DNA of 41,696 bases from Pseudomonadota bacterium (GTDB taxonomy: Bacteria; Pseudomonadota; Gammaproteobacteria; Steroidobacterales; Steroidobacteraceae), in NCBI GenBank assembly GCA_023433515.1, contig JAEZCN010000016.1, positions 1 through 41,696 on the forward strand, read 5' to 3'. Within the stretch, counting starts at the first letter, position 1. The number at the start of each line of letters is the position of its first letter. Position numbers and translations under genes: made by a program. Under the pieces are notes generated by a model. It had not been told where the DNA came from. It saw only the letters and a program-made list of their open reading frames with translations, and did not search any database. This document shows, piece after piece, positions 1 through 8,880 of this stretch.

Positions 1-6
1 CCGCCT

Positions 7-65
7 AAAACGACCCGGCGCCCGTTGTTGCCGCGGGGCGCCTTCGTTTCTCGCTTATCGGGTCG
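7..65 (-). terminator. Nested hairpin with U-tract after degP
   Basis: Reading the minus strand, an outer stem CGACCC/GGGTCG (60-65 with 11-16) encloses an inner stem GGCGCCC/GGGCGCC (36-42 with 17-23). It is followed at once by TTTT (7-10). It lies 15 bases past the protease stop codon, as expected for a Rho-independent terminator. The outer loop is long, so folding efficiency is uncertain. Confidence 0.6.
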
Positions 66-79
66 CTTCAGCCCAGGCG

Positions 80-1573
80 TCAGCTCAGTCGAATGGGCAC
101 GAACACCTGGTTGCCATCGCGCTCGAGCAGGATCGCGACGGTCTTCGAACCGTTCGCGGTCTCCTTCTTGAGCTCGTCCAGCGACTTCACCGTCTTGCCG
201 TTGACGCCGAGGATGACGTCGCCGGGACGCACGCCGGCCTGCGCCGCCGGTCCCGTCACGTCCTCGACCAGTAGATAGCCCTGCGTGTCGGCGTTCTTGC
301 GCTCCTCGGCGCGGAGCGGCCGCACGGACAGGCCGAGCTTGTCGGCCTTGGCCGGCTCCTCGACGTCGCGATTCGCGACGCGCACGGGCTCTTCCTCGAA
401 CTCCTCGACCTTCACCTTGACGTTCTTGCTCTGCTTGTCGCGCCACACCTCGATGTTGGCGGTCTGACCCGGCTTGATCGCCGAGATGACGCCCGGCAGC
501 TGCGCGGAACGCTCCACGGGCTTGCCGTCGACGGACAGGATCACGTCGCCGGTCTGGATGCCGGCCTTCGCGGCGGGACCCTCGGAGATGACCTGCGTGA
601 CGAGCGCACCGCGCGGACGATCGAGCGTGAACGCATCGGCGAACTGCGCGTTCACTTCCTGGATCTGTACGCCGATGCGGCCGCGGGTCACCTTGCCGGT
701 CGAGACGAGCTGCTCGCGCACGTTGTTGGCGACGTCGATCGGGATCGCGAACGACAGGCCCATGTAGCCGCCACTGCGGCTGTAGATCTGCGAGTTGATG
801 CCGACCACTTCGCCGTCGAGGTTGAACAGCGGCCCGCCCGAGTTGCCGGGATTCACGGCGACGTCGGTCTGGATGAACGGCACGAGACCGTCCTCGCCCG
901 GCATCGCACGACCCGTCGCGCTGACGATGCCCGCGGTCACGCTGTTCTCGAACGAGAACGGCGAGCCGATCGCGAGCACCCACTCACCCGGACGCAGCTT
1001 CGTCGGGTCGCCGAGCTTCACGACGGGCAGATCCTTGGCCTCGATCTTGATGACGGCGACGTCGGTGCGACGATCGACGCCGATCAGCTTCGCCGGATAT
1101 TCGCGGCGATCCGTCATGCGCACCGTGATCTCGTCGGCGTCACCCACGACGTGGGCATTGGTGAGGATGTAGCCATCGGCGCTCACGACGAAACCGGAGC
1201 CTTCACCCTGGCGCTGCGGAACCTGGCCGCCACCGCGCTGATCGGGAGCCGGAATGCCGAAGCGGCGGAAGAATTCCTGCATCGGATCGTCTTCGTCGAG
1301 CCCGCGATTGCGAGTGCGCGTCTGCGCCTTCTCGACCACGGACACGTTCACGACGGCGGGCCCGACGGTTTCGACGAGCGTCGAGAAGTCGGGAAGAGCG
1401 CGGCCGTTGAGCGTGCCGACCGACTGCGGCGGTGCAGCGGTCTCGGCGGCGGCGGGCGCGAGTGCCGTCGCGTCGTTCTTCGAGGCGGCGACGGAAGATT
1501 GAGGTGAACAGGCGCCAACCGCGAAAGCCACGATCGCGACGCCGGCGAGACGTCTCGCAATGGATAGCGACAT
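80..1573 (-). CDS. degP: DegP/DegQ (HtrA) family periplasmic serine endoprotease
   Basis: This is a periplasmic protease that degrades or refolds damaged envelope proteins. The 497-residue product has an N-terminal hydrophobic segment ending in VGAC, which looks like a lipobox. A trypsin-like domain follows, with the triad His in TNAHVVGDA, Asp in RRTDVAVIK and Ser in NPGNSGGPL, and then two PDZ domains, the usual DegP/DegQ layout. I start at 1573 because GAGGA lies 9 bases upstream and a sigma-E-like promoter (1614-1640) would begin transcription just before it. An in-frame ATG at 1669 with a strong AAGGAGG would add 32 residues, but it lies upstream of that promoter; it might be used on read-through from lnt. 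The family call is firm. The lipoprotein nature and the choice between degP, degQ and mucD are less sure. Confidence 0.93.
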   Translation of the reverse strand: MSLSIARRLAGVAIVAFAVGACSPQSSVAASKNDATALAPAAAETAAPPQSVGTLNGRALPDFSTLVETVGPAVVNVSVVEKAQTRTRNRGLDEDDPMQEFFRRFGIPAPDQRGGGQVPQRQGEGSGFVVSADGYILTNAHVVGDADEITVRMTDRREYPAKLIGVDRRTDVAVIKIEAKDLPVVKLGDPTKLRPGEWVLAIGSPFSFENSVTAGIVSATGRAMPGEDGLVPFIQTDVAVNPGNSGGPLFNLDGEVVGINSQIYSRSGGYMGLSFAIPIDVANNVREQLVSTGKVTRGRIGVQIQEVNAQFADAFTLDRPRGALVTQVISEGPAAKAGIQTGDVILSVDGKPVERSAQLPGVISAIKPGQTANIEVWRDKQSKNVKVKVEEFEEEPVRVANRDVEEPAKADKLGLSVRPLRAEERKNADTQGYLLVEDVTGPAAQAGVRPGDVILGVNGKTVKSLDELKKETANGSKTVAILLERDGNQVFVPIRLS

Positions 1574-1613
1574 ATCAGCAGGTCCTCGAATATCAGGGTA
1601 CGGGAGTGCGGGT

Positions 1614-1640
1614 GTAGACCCGGCCGATTTATTGAAGTTC
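1614..1640 (-). promoter_or_regulatory. Sigma-E (RpoE)-type promoter of degP
   Basis: On the minus strand a -35 element GAACTT (1635-1640) is followed by 16 bases and then TCTAC (1614-1618) as a -10. The known E. coli sigma-E promoters of rpoH and degP have GAACTT, a 16-base gap and TCTGA. The predicted transcript would start some 30-35 bases before the degP ATG at 1573. The match rests on motif and spacing only. Confidence 0.7.
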
Positions 1641-1686
1641 AGAAGTCGGAGTTTCAAGCGCGATTTCATGAAGCCTCCTTAATCTG

Positions 1687-3240
1687 TCACCCGGACGCCC
1701 GATCCGGCACCGCTCCGATGCGACCCGAAAGACGGGCGTATCCCGCGGCGGCAAGCCCCAGAATGAGTGACAAAACAACCACCGGCCAGTTTCCCACACG
1801 GGCATACGGCGTGAGTCCCGTACGCGGCTGCAACTCGGCGCGTAATACCGTCGGCTCGTACTCCGGAGCCCGGGCGATGACCCGGCCGTGATGATCGATC
1901 ACGGCGGACACACCGTCGTTTGCCGCGCGCACCATCGGGCGCCCGGCCTCCTGCGTCCGCATGCGGCTGATCTGCAGGTGCTGATAACGCGCGCTGGAAC
2001 GTCCGAACCACGCGTCGTTGGTCACGTTCACGAGCATCGTCGCCTCGCGCAGCGCCGGCAGTTGCGTCGAACCGTAGGCATCCTCGTAACACACCGTTGC
2101 GGCGATGCGATGACCCGCCGCGCGCAGCGGCTGCTGGCGCGACGCGCCGCGCGTGAAGTCGGCGTTCGGCAGGTTCATGAGGCGCAGCCAGTCGCGCACG
2201 GCTTGCGGCACGGGCACGAACTCGGTGAACGGCACGAGGTGATGTTTGTCGTGCCAGCCGATGCCCTCGGTGCCCGGGTCCATCGCCAGCACGGAGTTGA
2301 AGTAGTCGGCCTCGCCGGTCTTCTCGTCGGGCGCCGCGCGCAACGTGCCCATGATGAGCGCCGCGCCGTGTTCGGCGGCCGATAGATAGACGTCGCGGTA
2401 GAAAGGCACGACCTCGTTGGCATAGGCCGGCACCGCCGACTCGGGCCACACGATGAGCTGCGCGCCGCGCGCCTCCGCCGTGAGCCTGCGATACAGCTCC
2501 TGCGTGGTCTCCACGTCGGTGGTCCACTTCTCGTCCTGCGGCACCGCGCCCTGCGCCACCGCGACCTCGAGCGGCTGCGGCGTCGGCTGAGTCCACTCGA
2601 TGCCGCGCAGCGCGAAGGCCGCGATCCAGACCAGCGCGAACACCGCGCCCGCGGCGAAGCGTTCGCGCGAGTCGCCGAGCACCGCGGTCACGATCGCGCC
2701 GGCCAGCACCATCACGGCGAGTCCGATGCCGTACTGGCCCACGACGGGCGCGAGGCTCGCGAGCCAGGTATCCGTCTGCGAGTAGCCGAGCGCGAGCCAG
2801 CCGAAGCCGGTCAGGAACCAGCTGCGGAACCACTCGATGAGCAGCCACGCCGCCGGAATGCCGGCCAGCCAGCGCCATGCGCCGCGCGACGGCAGGAATC
2901 GCGCCACCGACCAGCCTAACAAGGCGTGATAGGCGCCCATGATCGCGACGAGCCCGATCATGAGGAACGCCGTCAGATAGAGCGGCGCGCCGCCGATCCG
3001 CGCGATCGCGATGTACAACCAGTAGGTGCCGGCCGCGAACGTGCCGGCGTTGAACCAGAACCCGAGCACGGCCGCACGGCGCGGCGTTGCGTCGTCCCAG
3101 AGCAGGATGAGCGCCGCGGGCATGAGGATCGCGAGAGGCCAGAGACCCGCCGGCGCGAACGCGAGCGACAACAGCGCACCGGCAACGCACGCGACGGCAC
3201 TGCCGACGTAACGCTGCGCGAGTAGATTGCGCAGGTTCAC
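1687..3240 (-). CDS. lnt: Apolipoprotein N-acyltransferase
   Basis: Lnt adds the third acyl chain to the N-terminal cysteine of lipoproteins in the inner membrane, the last step before Lol export. The product has 517 residues, the usual length. Several hydrophobic helices fill roughly residues 10-210, and a nitrilase-like domain follows. The Glu-Lys-Cys catalytic set is visible: Glu in VWPESAVPAY, Lys in WHDKHHLVPF, Cys in ATVCYEDAYG. Its ATG overlaps the corC stop by 4 bases (ATGA), so translation is probably coupled. It is the last gene of the miaB-phoH-ybeY-corC-lnt operon, the same order as in E. coli (miaB-ybeZ-ybeY-ybeX-lnt). Confidence 0.96.
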   Translation of the reverse strand: MNLRNLLAQRYVGSAVACVAGALLSLAFAPAGLWPLAILMPAALILLWDDATPRRAAVLGFWFNAGTFAAGTYWLYIAIARIGGAPLYLTAFLMIGLVAIMGAYHALLGWSVARFLPSRGAWRWLAGIPAAWLLIEWFRSWFLTGFGWLALGYSQTDTWLASLAPVVGQYGIGLAVMVLAGAIVTAVLGDSRERFAAGAVFALVWIAAFALRGIEWTQPTPQPLEVAVAQGAVPQDEKWTTDVETTQELYRRLTAEARGAQLIVWPESAVPAYANEVVPFYRDVYLSAAEHGAALIMGTLRAAPDEKTGEADYFNSVLAMDPGTEGIGWHDKHHLVPFTEFVPVPQAVRDWLRLMNLPNADFTRGASRQQPLRAAGHRIAATVCYEDAYGSTQLPALREATMLVNVTNDAWFGRSSARYQHLQISRMRTQEAGRPMVRAANDGVSAVIDHHGRVIARAPEYEPTVLRAELQPRTGLTPYARVGNWPVVVLSLILGLAAAGYARLSGRIGAVPDRASG

Positions 3241-4127
3241 TCTTCCTGGAGAGGCCGGTCTTCGGGCGCCACGACGTCGCGCGGCGAGATGAGCCGCATC
3301 GTGTCGATGCGGCGGCGGTCGAAACGCAACACCTTGAGCTCGCAGTCGGCGAGCTGCAGCGTCTCGCCGCGTCGCGGCAGGCGCCCGAGCTGATTCATGA
3401 CGAGCCCGGCGACCGTGTCGAACTCGTCGTCGGACAGATCCGTCTGGAAGTATTCGTTGAACTCCTCGATCGGCGTCTGACCGCGCACGATGTACTGGTG
3501 GTCGCCCTCCTTGCGGATGTTCTGTTCCTCGTCGATGTCGTGTTCGTCGTCGATGTCGCCGACGATCTGCTCGATGACGTCCTCGATGGTGACGAGGCCC
3601 CCGATGCCACCGTACTCGTCGGCGACGATCGCCATGTGCACGCGCGAGCGGCGCATTTCGCGCAGCAGCACGTTGAGACGCTTCGACTCCGGCACGAACA
3701 CCGGCGGGCGCATGAATTCCTTGATGTCGAATTCGGCGCTGCCGTTGCCCTTCTCCATGGCGATGCGCAGCAGATCCTTCGCCAGCAGGATGCCGACCAC
3801 CTTCTCGCGATCCTCGTCCATGACGGGGAAGCGCGAGTGTCCGCTTTCGATCACGGTCCTGAGCAGCTCGCCCGGTTCGTCGTCGCGATTGATGACGGTC
3901 ATCTGCGAGCGCGGCACCATGATGTCGCGCACCTGGATGTCGGCGACGCCGAGGACGCCCTCGAGCATCGCAAGCGCATCGCCTTCGATGACGCCCTGCA
4001 ACGCGGCTTCCCGCAGGTATTCCACGACCTCGCCGCGATCCTGTGCTTCACCCGCCATCTTGCGCGACAGCCTGCGCAGCCACCGGCCGCTCGCGCCCGA
4101 GTCCCGTTCTTTTTCCTTTGCGCTCAT
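3237..4127 (-). CDS. corC: CorC/YbeX family CBS-domain protein (Mg/Co homeostasis)
   Basis: The 296-residue product has two CBS domains, beginning near IMVPRSQMTVI and FVPESKRLNVL, and an acidic linker (DIDDEHDIDEEQ). The C-terminal CorC_HlyC domain contains DEFDTVAGLV and GRLPRRGET. There is no membrane domain, so this is the soluble CorC/YbeX form and not the larger HlyC/YfjD form. CorC is linked to magnesium and cobalt efflux, and YbeX has more recently been tied to ribosome metabolism, which fits its place next to ybeY. It overlaps ybeY and lnt by 4 bases each. Confidence 0.94.
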   Translation of the reverse strand: MSAKEKERDSGASGRWLRRLSRKMAGEAQDRGEVVEYLREAALQGVIEGDALAMLEGVLGVADIQVRDIMVPRSQMTVINRDDEPGELLRTVIESGHSRFPVMDEDREKVVGILLAKDLLRIAMEKGNGSAEFDIKEFMRPPVFVPESKRLNVLLREMRRSRVHMAIVADEYGGIGGLVTIEDVIEQIVGDIDDEHDIDEEQNIRKEGDHQYIVRGQTPIEEFNEYFQTDLSDDEFDTVAGLVMNQLGRLPRRGETLQLADCELKVLRFDRRRIDTMRLISPRDVVAPEDRPLQEE

Positions 4128-4600
4128 GTGTACGGATTCCCGAAACCAAAACCTCTGAGGACGGCGATCTCGCGCCGTTCCATTTTCATCCGGTCGCGCT
4201 CGCCACTTTCGTGGTCGTAGCCGACGAGATGCAGTGCGCCGTGCACGACCATGTGCGCCCAGTGCGCCTCCAGCTTCTTGCCATCGCGGTCGGCCTCGCG
4301 CCGCACGACCTCGGCGCAGATCACGAGGTCTCCGAGCGGCAGGCGAAAATCATGGGGCTTGCCGCGCCTGTCCTGATCCGGCGCCGGGAACGACAGCACG
4401 TTCGTGGGTTTGTCCTTGCCGCGCCACATGCGGTTGAGCTCGCGACTCTCGCCGGCTTTCACGACACGCACCGCGATTTCACGGCCCTCGCCGCGCCGCC
4501 CGAGAGCGGCCGCGGCCCAGCGTTCCATGCGCACGGACGACGGCGTCCAGGCTCGCGTGCCGCAAGCGAGTTCGAGCTTGAGGCCGCGCGGTCCATTCAT
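4124..4600 (-). CDS. ybeY: Endoribonuclease YbeY (rRNA maturation factor)
   Basis: YbeY is a zinc-dependent single-strand endoribonuclease needed for 16S rRNA 3'-end processing and ribosome quality control. The product has 158 residues. The signature HGALHLVGYDHESGERDRM, with three metal-binding histidines, sits near the C-terminus, and an Arg-containing segment RELNRMWRGKDKPTNVLSF lies in the middle. It overlaps phoH upstream and corC downstream by 4 bases, so production of the five operon proteins is probably coupled. Confidence 0.96.
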   Translation of the reverse strand: MNGPRGLKLELACGTRAWTPSSVRMERWAAAALGRRGEGREIAVRVVKAGESRELNRMWRGKDKPTNVLSFPAPDQDRRGKPHDFRLPLGDLVICAEVVRREADRDGKKLEAHWAHMVVHGALHLVGYDHESGERDRMKMERREIAVLRGFGFGNPYT

Positions 4601-5577
4601 GCCCGTTCGTCAGGCGAATGCGCTTCGTACGCCTGCACGATGCGTTGGACCAGCGGATGCCGCACCACGTCGGCGGCCGCGAAATGCGTGAAGGCGACGC
4701 CATCGGTCTGGCGCAGGATGCTGATCACGTGTTTGAGTCCGGACATCTTGCCGGCGGGCAGATCCGTCTGCGTCACGTCGCCCGTGACCACCGCGCGAGA
4801 ACCGAAGCCGATGCGCGTGAGGAACATCTTCATCTGCTCGGGCGTCGTGTTCTGCGCCTCGTCGAGGATGATGAACGAATCGTTCAGCGAGCGGCCGCGC
4901 ATGAACGCGAGCGGCGCGACTTCGATGACGTTGCGCTCGATGTAGCGCACCACGCGGTCGAAGCCGAGCATTTCATAGAGCGCATCGTAGATAGGCCGAA
5001 GGTACGGATCCACCTTCTGCGTGAGATCGCCCGGCAGGAAGCCGAGCCGCTCGCCCGCTTCGACCGCCGGTCGCGTGAGCACGATGCGGCGTATCCTGTC
5101 TGCCTGCAACGCCTCGACGGCGCACGCGACGGCGAGGAAGGTCTTGCCCGTGCCGGCCGGACCGATGCCGAAGGTCAGGTCCTTCGAGCGGATGTTAGAG
5201 AGGTACTCGCGCTGGTTGCGGCCGCGCGCGCGAATCGTGCCACGCATCACGCGCACGGTGCTCTCGTCGCGCGGCTCGTCGGCGCCGATCGCGCCCGGCA
5301 GGTCGCGCGAATCGCGCAACGCCAGGTGCACGCGGTCGAGCGAAACGTCTTCCTTCGCGGTGGCCGCGAACAGGTCGCGCACGACGTCCTCCGCGGCATG
5401 CGCACGCGCGCCCGCGATGCGGAAGTTCGCGCCGCGCCGCTTCACAGAGACGCCCATGCGGTCCTCGATGAGACGCAGGTTCTCGTCGAGCGGCCCGCAC
5501 AGGTTCGCGAGCCGCGTGTTGTCGGGCGGCGCGAGCTCGAATTCGCGGGAGGGCTCTATGGGTGCGGGTGTGGACAT
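4597..5577 (-). CDS. ybeZ: PhoH-like ATPase (YbeZ)
   Basis: This is a 326-residue PhoH-family P-loop ATPase, thought to work with YbeY in RNA processing. The Walker A motif is GPAGTGKTFLA and the Walker B segment is FIILDEAQN, followed by TGDVTQTDLP and LKHVISILRQ, all typical of PhoH. The N-terminal part (LIEDRMGVSVKRRGANFRIAG) is the small RNA-binding-like domain of the family. The ATG at 5577 shares an ATGA with the miaB stop. The same frame stays open far upstream inside miaB, but only the part from 5577 is homologous, so the longer reading is rejected. Confidence 0.95.
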   Translation of the reverse strand: MSTPAPIEPSREFELAPPDNTRLANLCGPLDENLRLIEDRMGVSVKRRGANFRIAGARAHAAEDVVRDLFAATAKEDVSLDRVHLALRDSRDLPGAIGADEPRDESTVRVMRGTIRARGRNQREYLSNIRSKDLTFGIGPAGTGKTFLAVACAVEALQADRIRRIVLTRPAVEAGERLGFLPGDLTQKVDPYLRPIYDALYEMLGFDRVVRYIERNVIEVAPLAFMRGRSLNDSFIILDEAQNTTPEQMKMFLTRIGFGSRAVVTGDVTQTDLPAGKMSGLKHVISILRQTDGVAFTHFAAADVVRHPLVQRIVQAYEAHSPDERA

Positions 5578-6947
5578 CACGAATTCGCGGCGAGTCGCGG
5601 TTGCGCGCCTTCGGATCCGGCAGAATCGGCCAGCCGGCCGCGCAGCGATTGCGGCAGCGCCTTGACGATGTCGACGTCGACGAAGCGGCCGATCAGCGAG
5701 GCGGGTCCCGCGAAGTTGACCCAGCGACCGTTTTCCGTGCGGCCCGCGAGCTCGTTCGCGTCTTTCTTCGAGGGACGTGCGACGAGCACGCGTTGCGTCG
5801 TGCCCACCATCGTTTCGCTGATGGCGCGCGCCTGCTCGTTCAACTGCGCCTGCAGGCGCGCGAGCCGCTGCTGTTTCACCTCTTGCGGCACGTCGTCGGG
5901 GAGCGCCGCCGCCGGAGTGCCCGGACGCTGGCTGTAGATGAACGAGAACGACTGGTCGAAGTTCGCTTCCCGCACGAGTTTCAGTGTGGCCTCGAAATCG
6001 CGCTCTGTCTCCCCGGGGAAACCGACAATGATGTCGGTGGAAACCGATATCCTCGGGCGCACCGCGCGCAGGGCACGCAGTTTCGCCTTGAACTCGAGCG
6101 CCGTGTAGCCGCGCTTCATCGCCGCCAGGATTCGGTCGGAGCCCGACTGCACGGCGAGGTGCAACTGGTTCGCGAGCTTGGGTACGTTGGCGTAGGCCTC
6201 GATCAGCGAATCGCTGAACTCGACCGGGTGCGACGTCGTGAAGCGGATGCGTTCGATGCCGTCCACCGCCGCGACGTAATGAATCAGCGTCGCGAGGTCG
6301 ACGAGGGTGCCGCCGGCCATCTCGCCCGCGTATGCGTTGACGTTCTGGCCTAACAAGGTGATCTCGCCGACGCCCTGCGCCGCGAGCGAGCGCACTTCGT
6401 CCATCACGGACTCGAAGCCGCGGCTCACTTCGTCGCCGCGCGTGTAGGGTACGACGCAGAACGTGCAGTACTTGCTGCAGCCTTCCATCACCGACACGAA
6501 CGCGCTCGTCCCTGCCGCGCGCGGCTCGGGCAGGTTGTCGAACTTCTCGATCTCGGGGAACGAGACGTCGATGACCGAGCGGCCGGTCTTCTTGAGCTCG
6601 CCGATCATGTCGGGGAGCCGGTGCAGGGTCTGCGGGCCGAACACGAGGTCCACGAAGGGAGCTCGCCGCGTGATGCCCTCGCCCTCCTGGCTCGCGACGC
6701 AGCCCCCCACGCCGATGAGGACGTGCGGCTTGAGTTTCTTGAGCGCGCGCCATTCGCCCAGCAACGAATACACCTTGTCCTCGGCTTTCTCGCGGACCGA
6801 GCAGGTGTTCATGATGAGGACGTCGGCCTGGGACGGGTCGTCGGTGGGCTCGAGGCCGGCGCCAGCGCCGAGCACGTCGCCCATACGGGCCGAGTCGTAC
6901 TCATTCATCTGGCAGCCGAAAGTCTTGATGTAGTAGCGGCCGGGCAT
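5577..6947 (-). CDS. miaB: tRNA-2-methylthio-N6-dimethylallyladenosine synthase MiaB
   Basis: MiaB is a radical-SAM methylthiotransferase that converts i6A37 to ms2i6A37 in tRNAs reading UNN codons. The 456-residue product has the N-terminal UPF0004 domain with cysteines in KTFGCQMNEYDS, MNTCSVREKAEDK and GVGGCVASQEG, which hold the auxiliary Fe-S cluster. The radical-SAM motif CSKYCTFCVVPYTRG follows, and a TRAM domain sits at the end. I start at the ATG of MPGRYYIKTFGC. An in-frame TTG at 7001 would add 18 residues that look non-homologous. No clear Shine-Dalgarno site precedes 6947. It heads the operon running to lnt. Confidence 0.95.
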   Translation of the reverse strand: MPGRYYIKTFGCQMNEYDSARMGDVLGAGAGLEPTDDPSQADVLIMNTCSVREKAEDKVYSLLGEWRALKKLKPHVLIGVGGCVASQEGEGITRRAPFVDLVFGPQTLHRLPDMIGELKKTGRSVIDVSFPEIEKFDNLPEPRAAGTSAFVSVMEGCSKYCTFCVVPYTRGDEVSRGFESVMDEVRSLAAQGVGEITLLGQNVNAYAGEMAGGTLVDLATLIHYVAAVDGIERIRFTTSHPVEFSDSLIEAYANVPKLANQLHLAVQSGSDRILAAMKRGYTALEFKAKLRALRAVRPRISVSTDIIVGFPGETERDFEATLKLVREANFDQSFSFIYSQRPGTPAAALPDDVPQEVKQQRLARLQAQLNEQARAISETMVGTTQRVLVARPSKKDANELAGRTENGRWVNFAGPASLIGRFVDVDIVKALPQSLRGRLADSAGSEGAQPRLAANS

Positions 6948-7033
6948 TGCAGGGCGAGGAGAACAGCGGGCGATAGGGTAGCGCACTTCGCCAGCCCGCA
7001 ATATTTACCTGTTAAAACAGTAACTTATAGATG

Positions 7034-7056
7034 AAAAGGCCCCGCGTCGCGGGGCC
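7034..7056 (-). terminator. Rho-independent terminator of ssb
   Basis: On the minus strand, 20 bases after the ssb stop, GGCCCCGC and GCGGGGCC form a perfect 8-bp stem with a GAC loop. TTTTC follows. This is a strong intrinsic terminator that separates ssb from the miaB operon. Confidence 0.9.
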
Positions 7057-7076
7057 CTTCCGGCATCGAGCGATGC

Positions 7077-7577
7077 TTAGAACGGGATGTCGTCGTCGAA
7101 GTCGCCGCCGCCCTTGTCGCCACCGGCGGGCGCGCCCTGGTCGAAGTCGTCCGGTGGCGGGCTGCTCTGCTGGCGTCCGCGGCCACCGCCGCCACTGCCA
7201 CCGCCACCGCCATGGTCGCCGCCGCCCATGCCGCCGCCGCCGCGCGAGTCGAGCATCTGCATCTCGTTCGCGATGATCTCGGTGGTGTAGCGGTCGTTGC
7301 CCTGTTTGTCCTGCCACTTGCGCGTGCGCAGGCTGCCCTCGATGTAGACCTTGCTGCCCTTCTTCAGGTACTCGCCGGCGATCTCACCGAGCCGGCCGAA
7401 CATCGCGACGTTGTGCCACTCGGTGCGTTCCTTCTGCTCACCGGATTGCTTGTCCTTCCAGTTCTCGCTGGTCGCGACGCGGATGTTCGCGACCGTCATG
7501 CCGGAAGGCATGGCGCGGGTTTCCGGGTCTGCGCCCAGATTGCCGATCAGGATGACTTTGTTGATTCCCCGCGCCAT
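7077..7577 (-). CDS. ssb: Single-stranded DNA-binding protein
   Basis: SSB coats single-stranded DNA in replication, repair and recombination and recruits partners through its tail. The 166-residue product opens with MARGINKVILIGNLGADPE and has the OB fold over about residues 1-110 (TEWHNVAMFGRLGEIAGEYL, YIEGSLRTRKWQDKQGNDRY). A long Gly/Arg/Gln/Pro linker follows, then the acidic tip DFDDDIPF used to bind RecQ, exonuclease I and others. The start at 7577 has AAGG upstream; longer in-frame readings toward 7877 lack homology. The gene is monocistronic, ended by the terminator at 7034-7056. Confidence 0.97.
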   Translation of the reverse strand: MARGINKVILIGNLGADPETRAMPSGMTVANIRVATSENWKDKQSGEQKERTEWHNVAMFGRLGEIAGEYLKKGSKVYIEGSLRTRKWQDKQGNDRYTTEIIANEMQMLDSRGGGGMGGGDHGGGGGSGGGGRGRQQSSPPPDDFDQGAPAGGDKGGGDFDDDIPF

Positions 7578-7758
7578 GTCGTGCCCTTCATCGAAAGAAA
7601 TTCTGGGGCGGGATTGTACGGGCTGCGGCCGCGAAATGTAGACGTGAATCTGGCCGTTCGCAGCGGGTTTCGTTGTACAAATCTTCGCCAGTTCGATGGG
7701 CCGCGCGAAGCCGCGACGGAGATTCCGTGCGTAACCTCTGGAATACTCTCCGGCACGT

Positions 7759-8880
7759 ATGCACCGGATTCTGGTTCTGGGCGGATATGGATTCTTCGGC
7801 AGCAGGATCTGCGCGTCCCTGGCCCGCAATCCGCGCATCCATTTGCTGATCGCCGGCCGCAACGCCGACAAGGCCACCGCTCTCGCCTACCAGGTGGGAC
7901 TGCGTTCCGAGAATGCGAAGGCACTGGACGCGGCGGATCCACAGCTCGCCGACAAGCTGCGCAAGCTCGAGATCGCGACGCTGATCCACACGGCGGGACC
8001 GTTCCAGAAACAGCACTACTCGGTGGCCCAGGCCGCGATTCGCGCGGGCTGCAACTACCTCGATCTGGCTGATGGACGGGCATTCGTCACCGGCATTGGG
8101 GAGCTCGACGCTGCCGCGCGCGCCGCGGGTGTCAGCGTCGTGAGCGGCGTGAGCTCGCTGCCGGCGCTGTCCTCCGCGGTCGTCGATCGATATCACGAGC
8201 ATTTCTCGCGGCTCGATTCGATCCATTTCGGCATCAGCTCGGGCGCGGTCGTGCCCGGCATCGCGACGCTGCTCGCCGTGCTCGGATATTGCGGCCAGTC
8301 GTTCAGTGCGCTCGAGAACGGCGCCTGGACCCCGGTGCGCGGCTGGCTCGATACGCAACTGCACGAGTTTCCAGAACGCGTGGGCCCGAGGCTGCTCGGG
8401 CGCTGCGACGTGCCGGATCTCGACCTGCTGCCCGCGCGTTTCGCCGGCGTGAAGACGGTCGCCTTCCATGCGGGTTTCGCGAGCGAGGCCGGGCACCGCC
8501 TCGTCGAACTACTCGCGCGGTGGGTGCGCGACGGGAAGCTGAAGAGCGCGCTGCCCTTTGCGCGCCCGCTCGCGACGATCGCCAAATGGACGGAATCGTT
8601 CTTCAGCGACCGCGGCGCGATGTTCGTGACGATGAAGGGCGTCGATACGGATGGAGCGCCGCTCGAGCTCACCTGGAATCTCGTCGCGCGCGAAAATCAT
8701 GGGCCCAACATTCCGTGCGGTCCCGCGATCGCGCTGGCGAACAAGATCGCCGCGGGTTTCGTGCCGCCGCGCGGCGCAATGCCCTGCATGGGGTTGCTCG
8801 ACGTCGAAGAGATACTGGAGCCATTGAAGGGGCTCAGCATTCGCGAAATGCCGCCGGTGGAGTCTCAGAACTCCCACTGA
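7759..8880 (+). CDS. Saccharopine dehydrogenase-like NAD(P)-binding oxidoreductase
   Basis: The 373-residue product begins with a Rossmann nucleotide-binding motif, ILVLGGYGFFGSRI, followed by IAGRNADKATAL and THTAGPF-like segments (HTAGPFQKQHY). These are typical of the saccharopine dehydrogenase / trans-acting enoyl reductase-like superfamily. There is no signal peptide. The substrate cannot be told from sequence, and such proteins are often not lysine enzymes. It reads away from ssb across a 181-bp gap in which I see no clear promoter. Its end overlaps the convergent TonB-receptor gene by 16 bases. Confidence 0.82.
   Translation: MHRILVLGGYGFFGSRICASLARNPRIHLLIAGRNADKATALAYQVGLRSENAKALDAADPQLADKLRKLEIATLIHTAGPFQKQHYSVAQAAIRAGCNYLDLADGRAFVTGIGELDAAARAAGVSVVSGVSSLPALSSAVVDRYHEHFSRLDSIHFGISSGAVVPGIATLLAVLGYCGQSFSALENGAWTPVRGWLDTQLHEFPERVGPRLLGRCDVPDLDLLPARFAGVKTVAFHAGFASEAGHRLVELLARWVRDGKLKSALPFARPLATIAKWTESFFSDRGAMFVTMKGVDTDGAPLELTWNLVARENHGPNIPCGPAIALANKIAAGFVPPRGAMPCMGLLDVEEILEPLKGLSIREMPPVESQNSH

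Noticed and set aside
1151..4945. Long open frames on the plus strand opposite the miaB-degP block
   Set aside because: They are GC-rich shadows with Arg/Ala/Pro-rich translations and no homology; the minus strand holds clear conserved genes throughout.
5578..6753. A PhoH reading frame extended by about 390 residues upstream
   Set aside because: The extension lies in another frame of miaB, is Arg/Pro-rich without homology, and the ATG at 5577 forms a normal ATGA junction.
7034..7056. Hairpin as a terminator for plus-strand transcripts too
   Set aside because: On the plus strand the stem is followed by CTTCC with no T-run; the U-tract is only on the ssb side.
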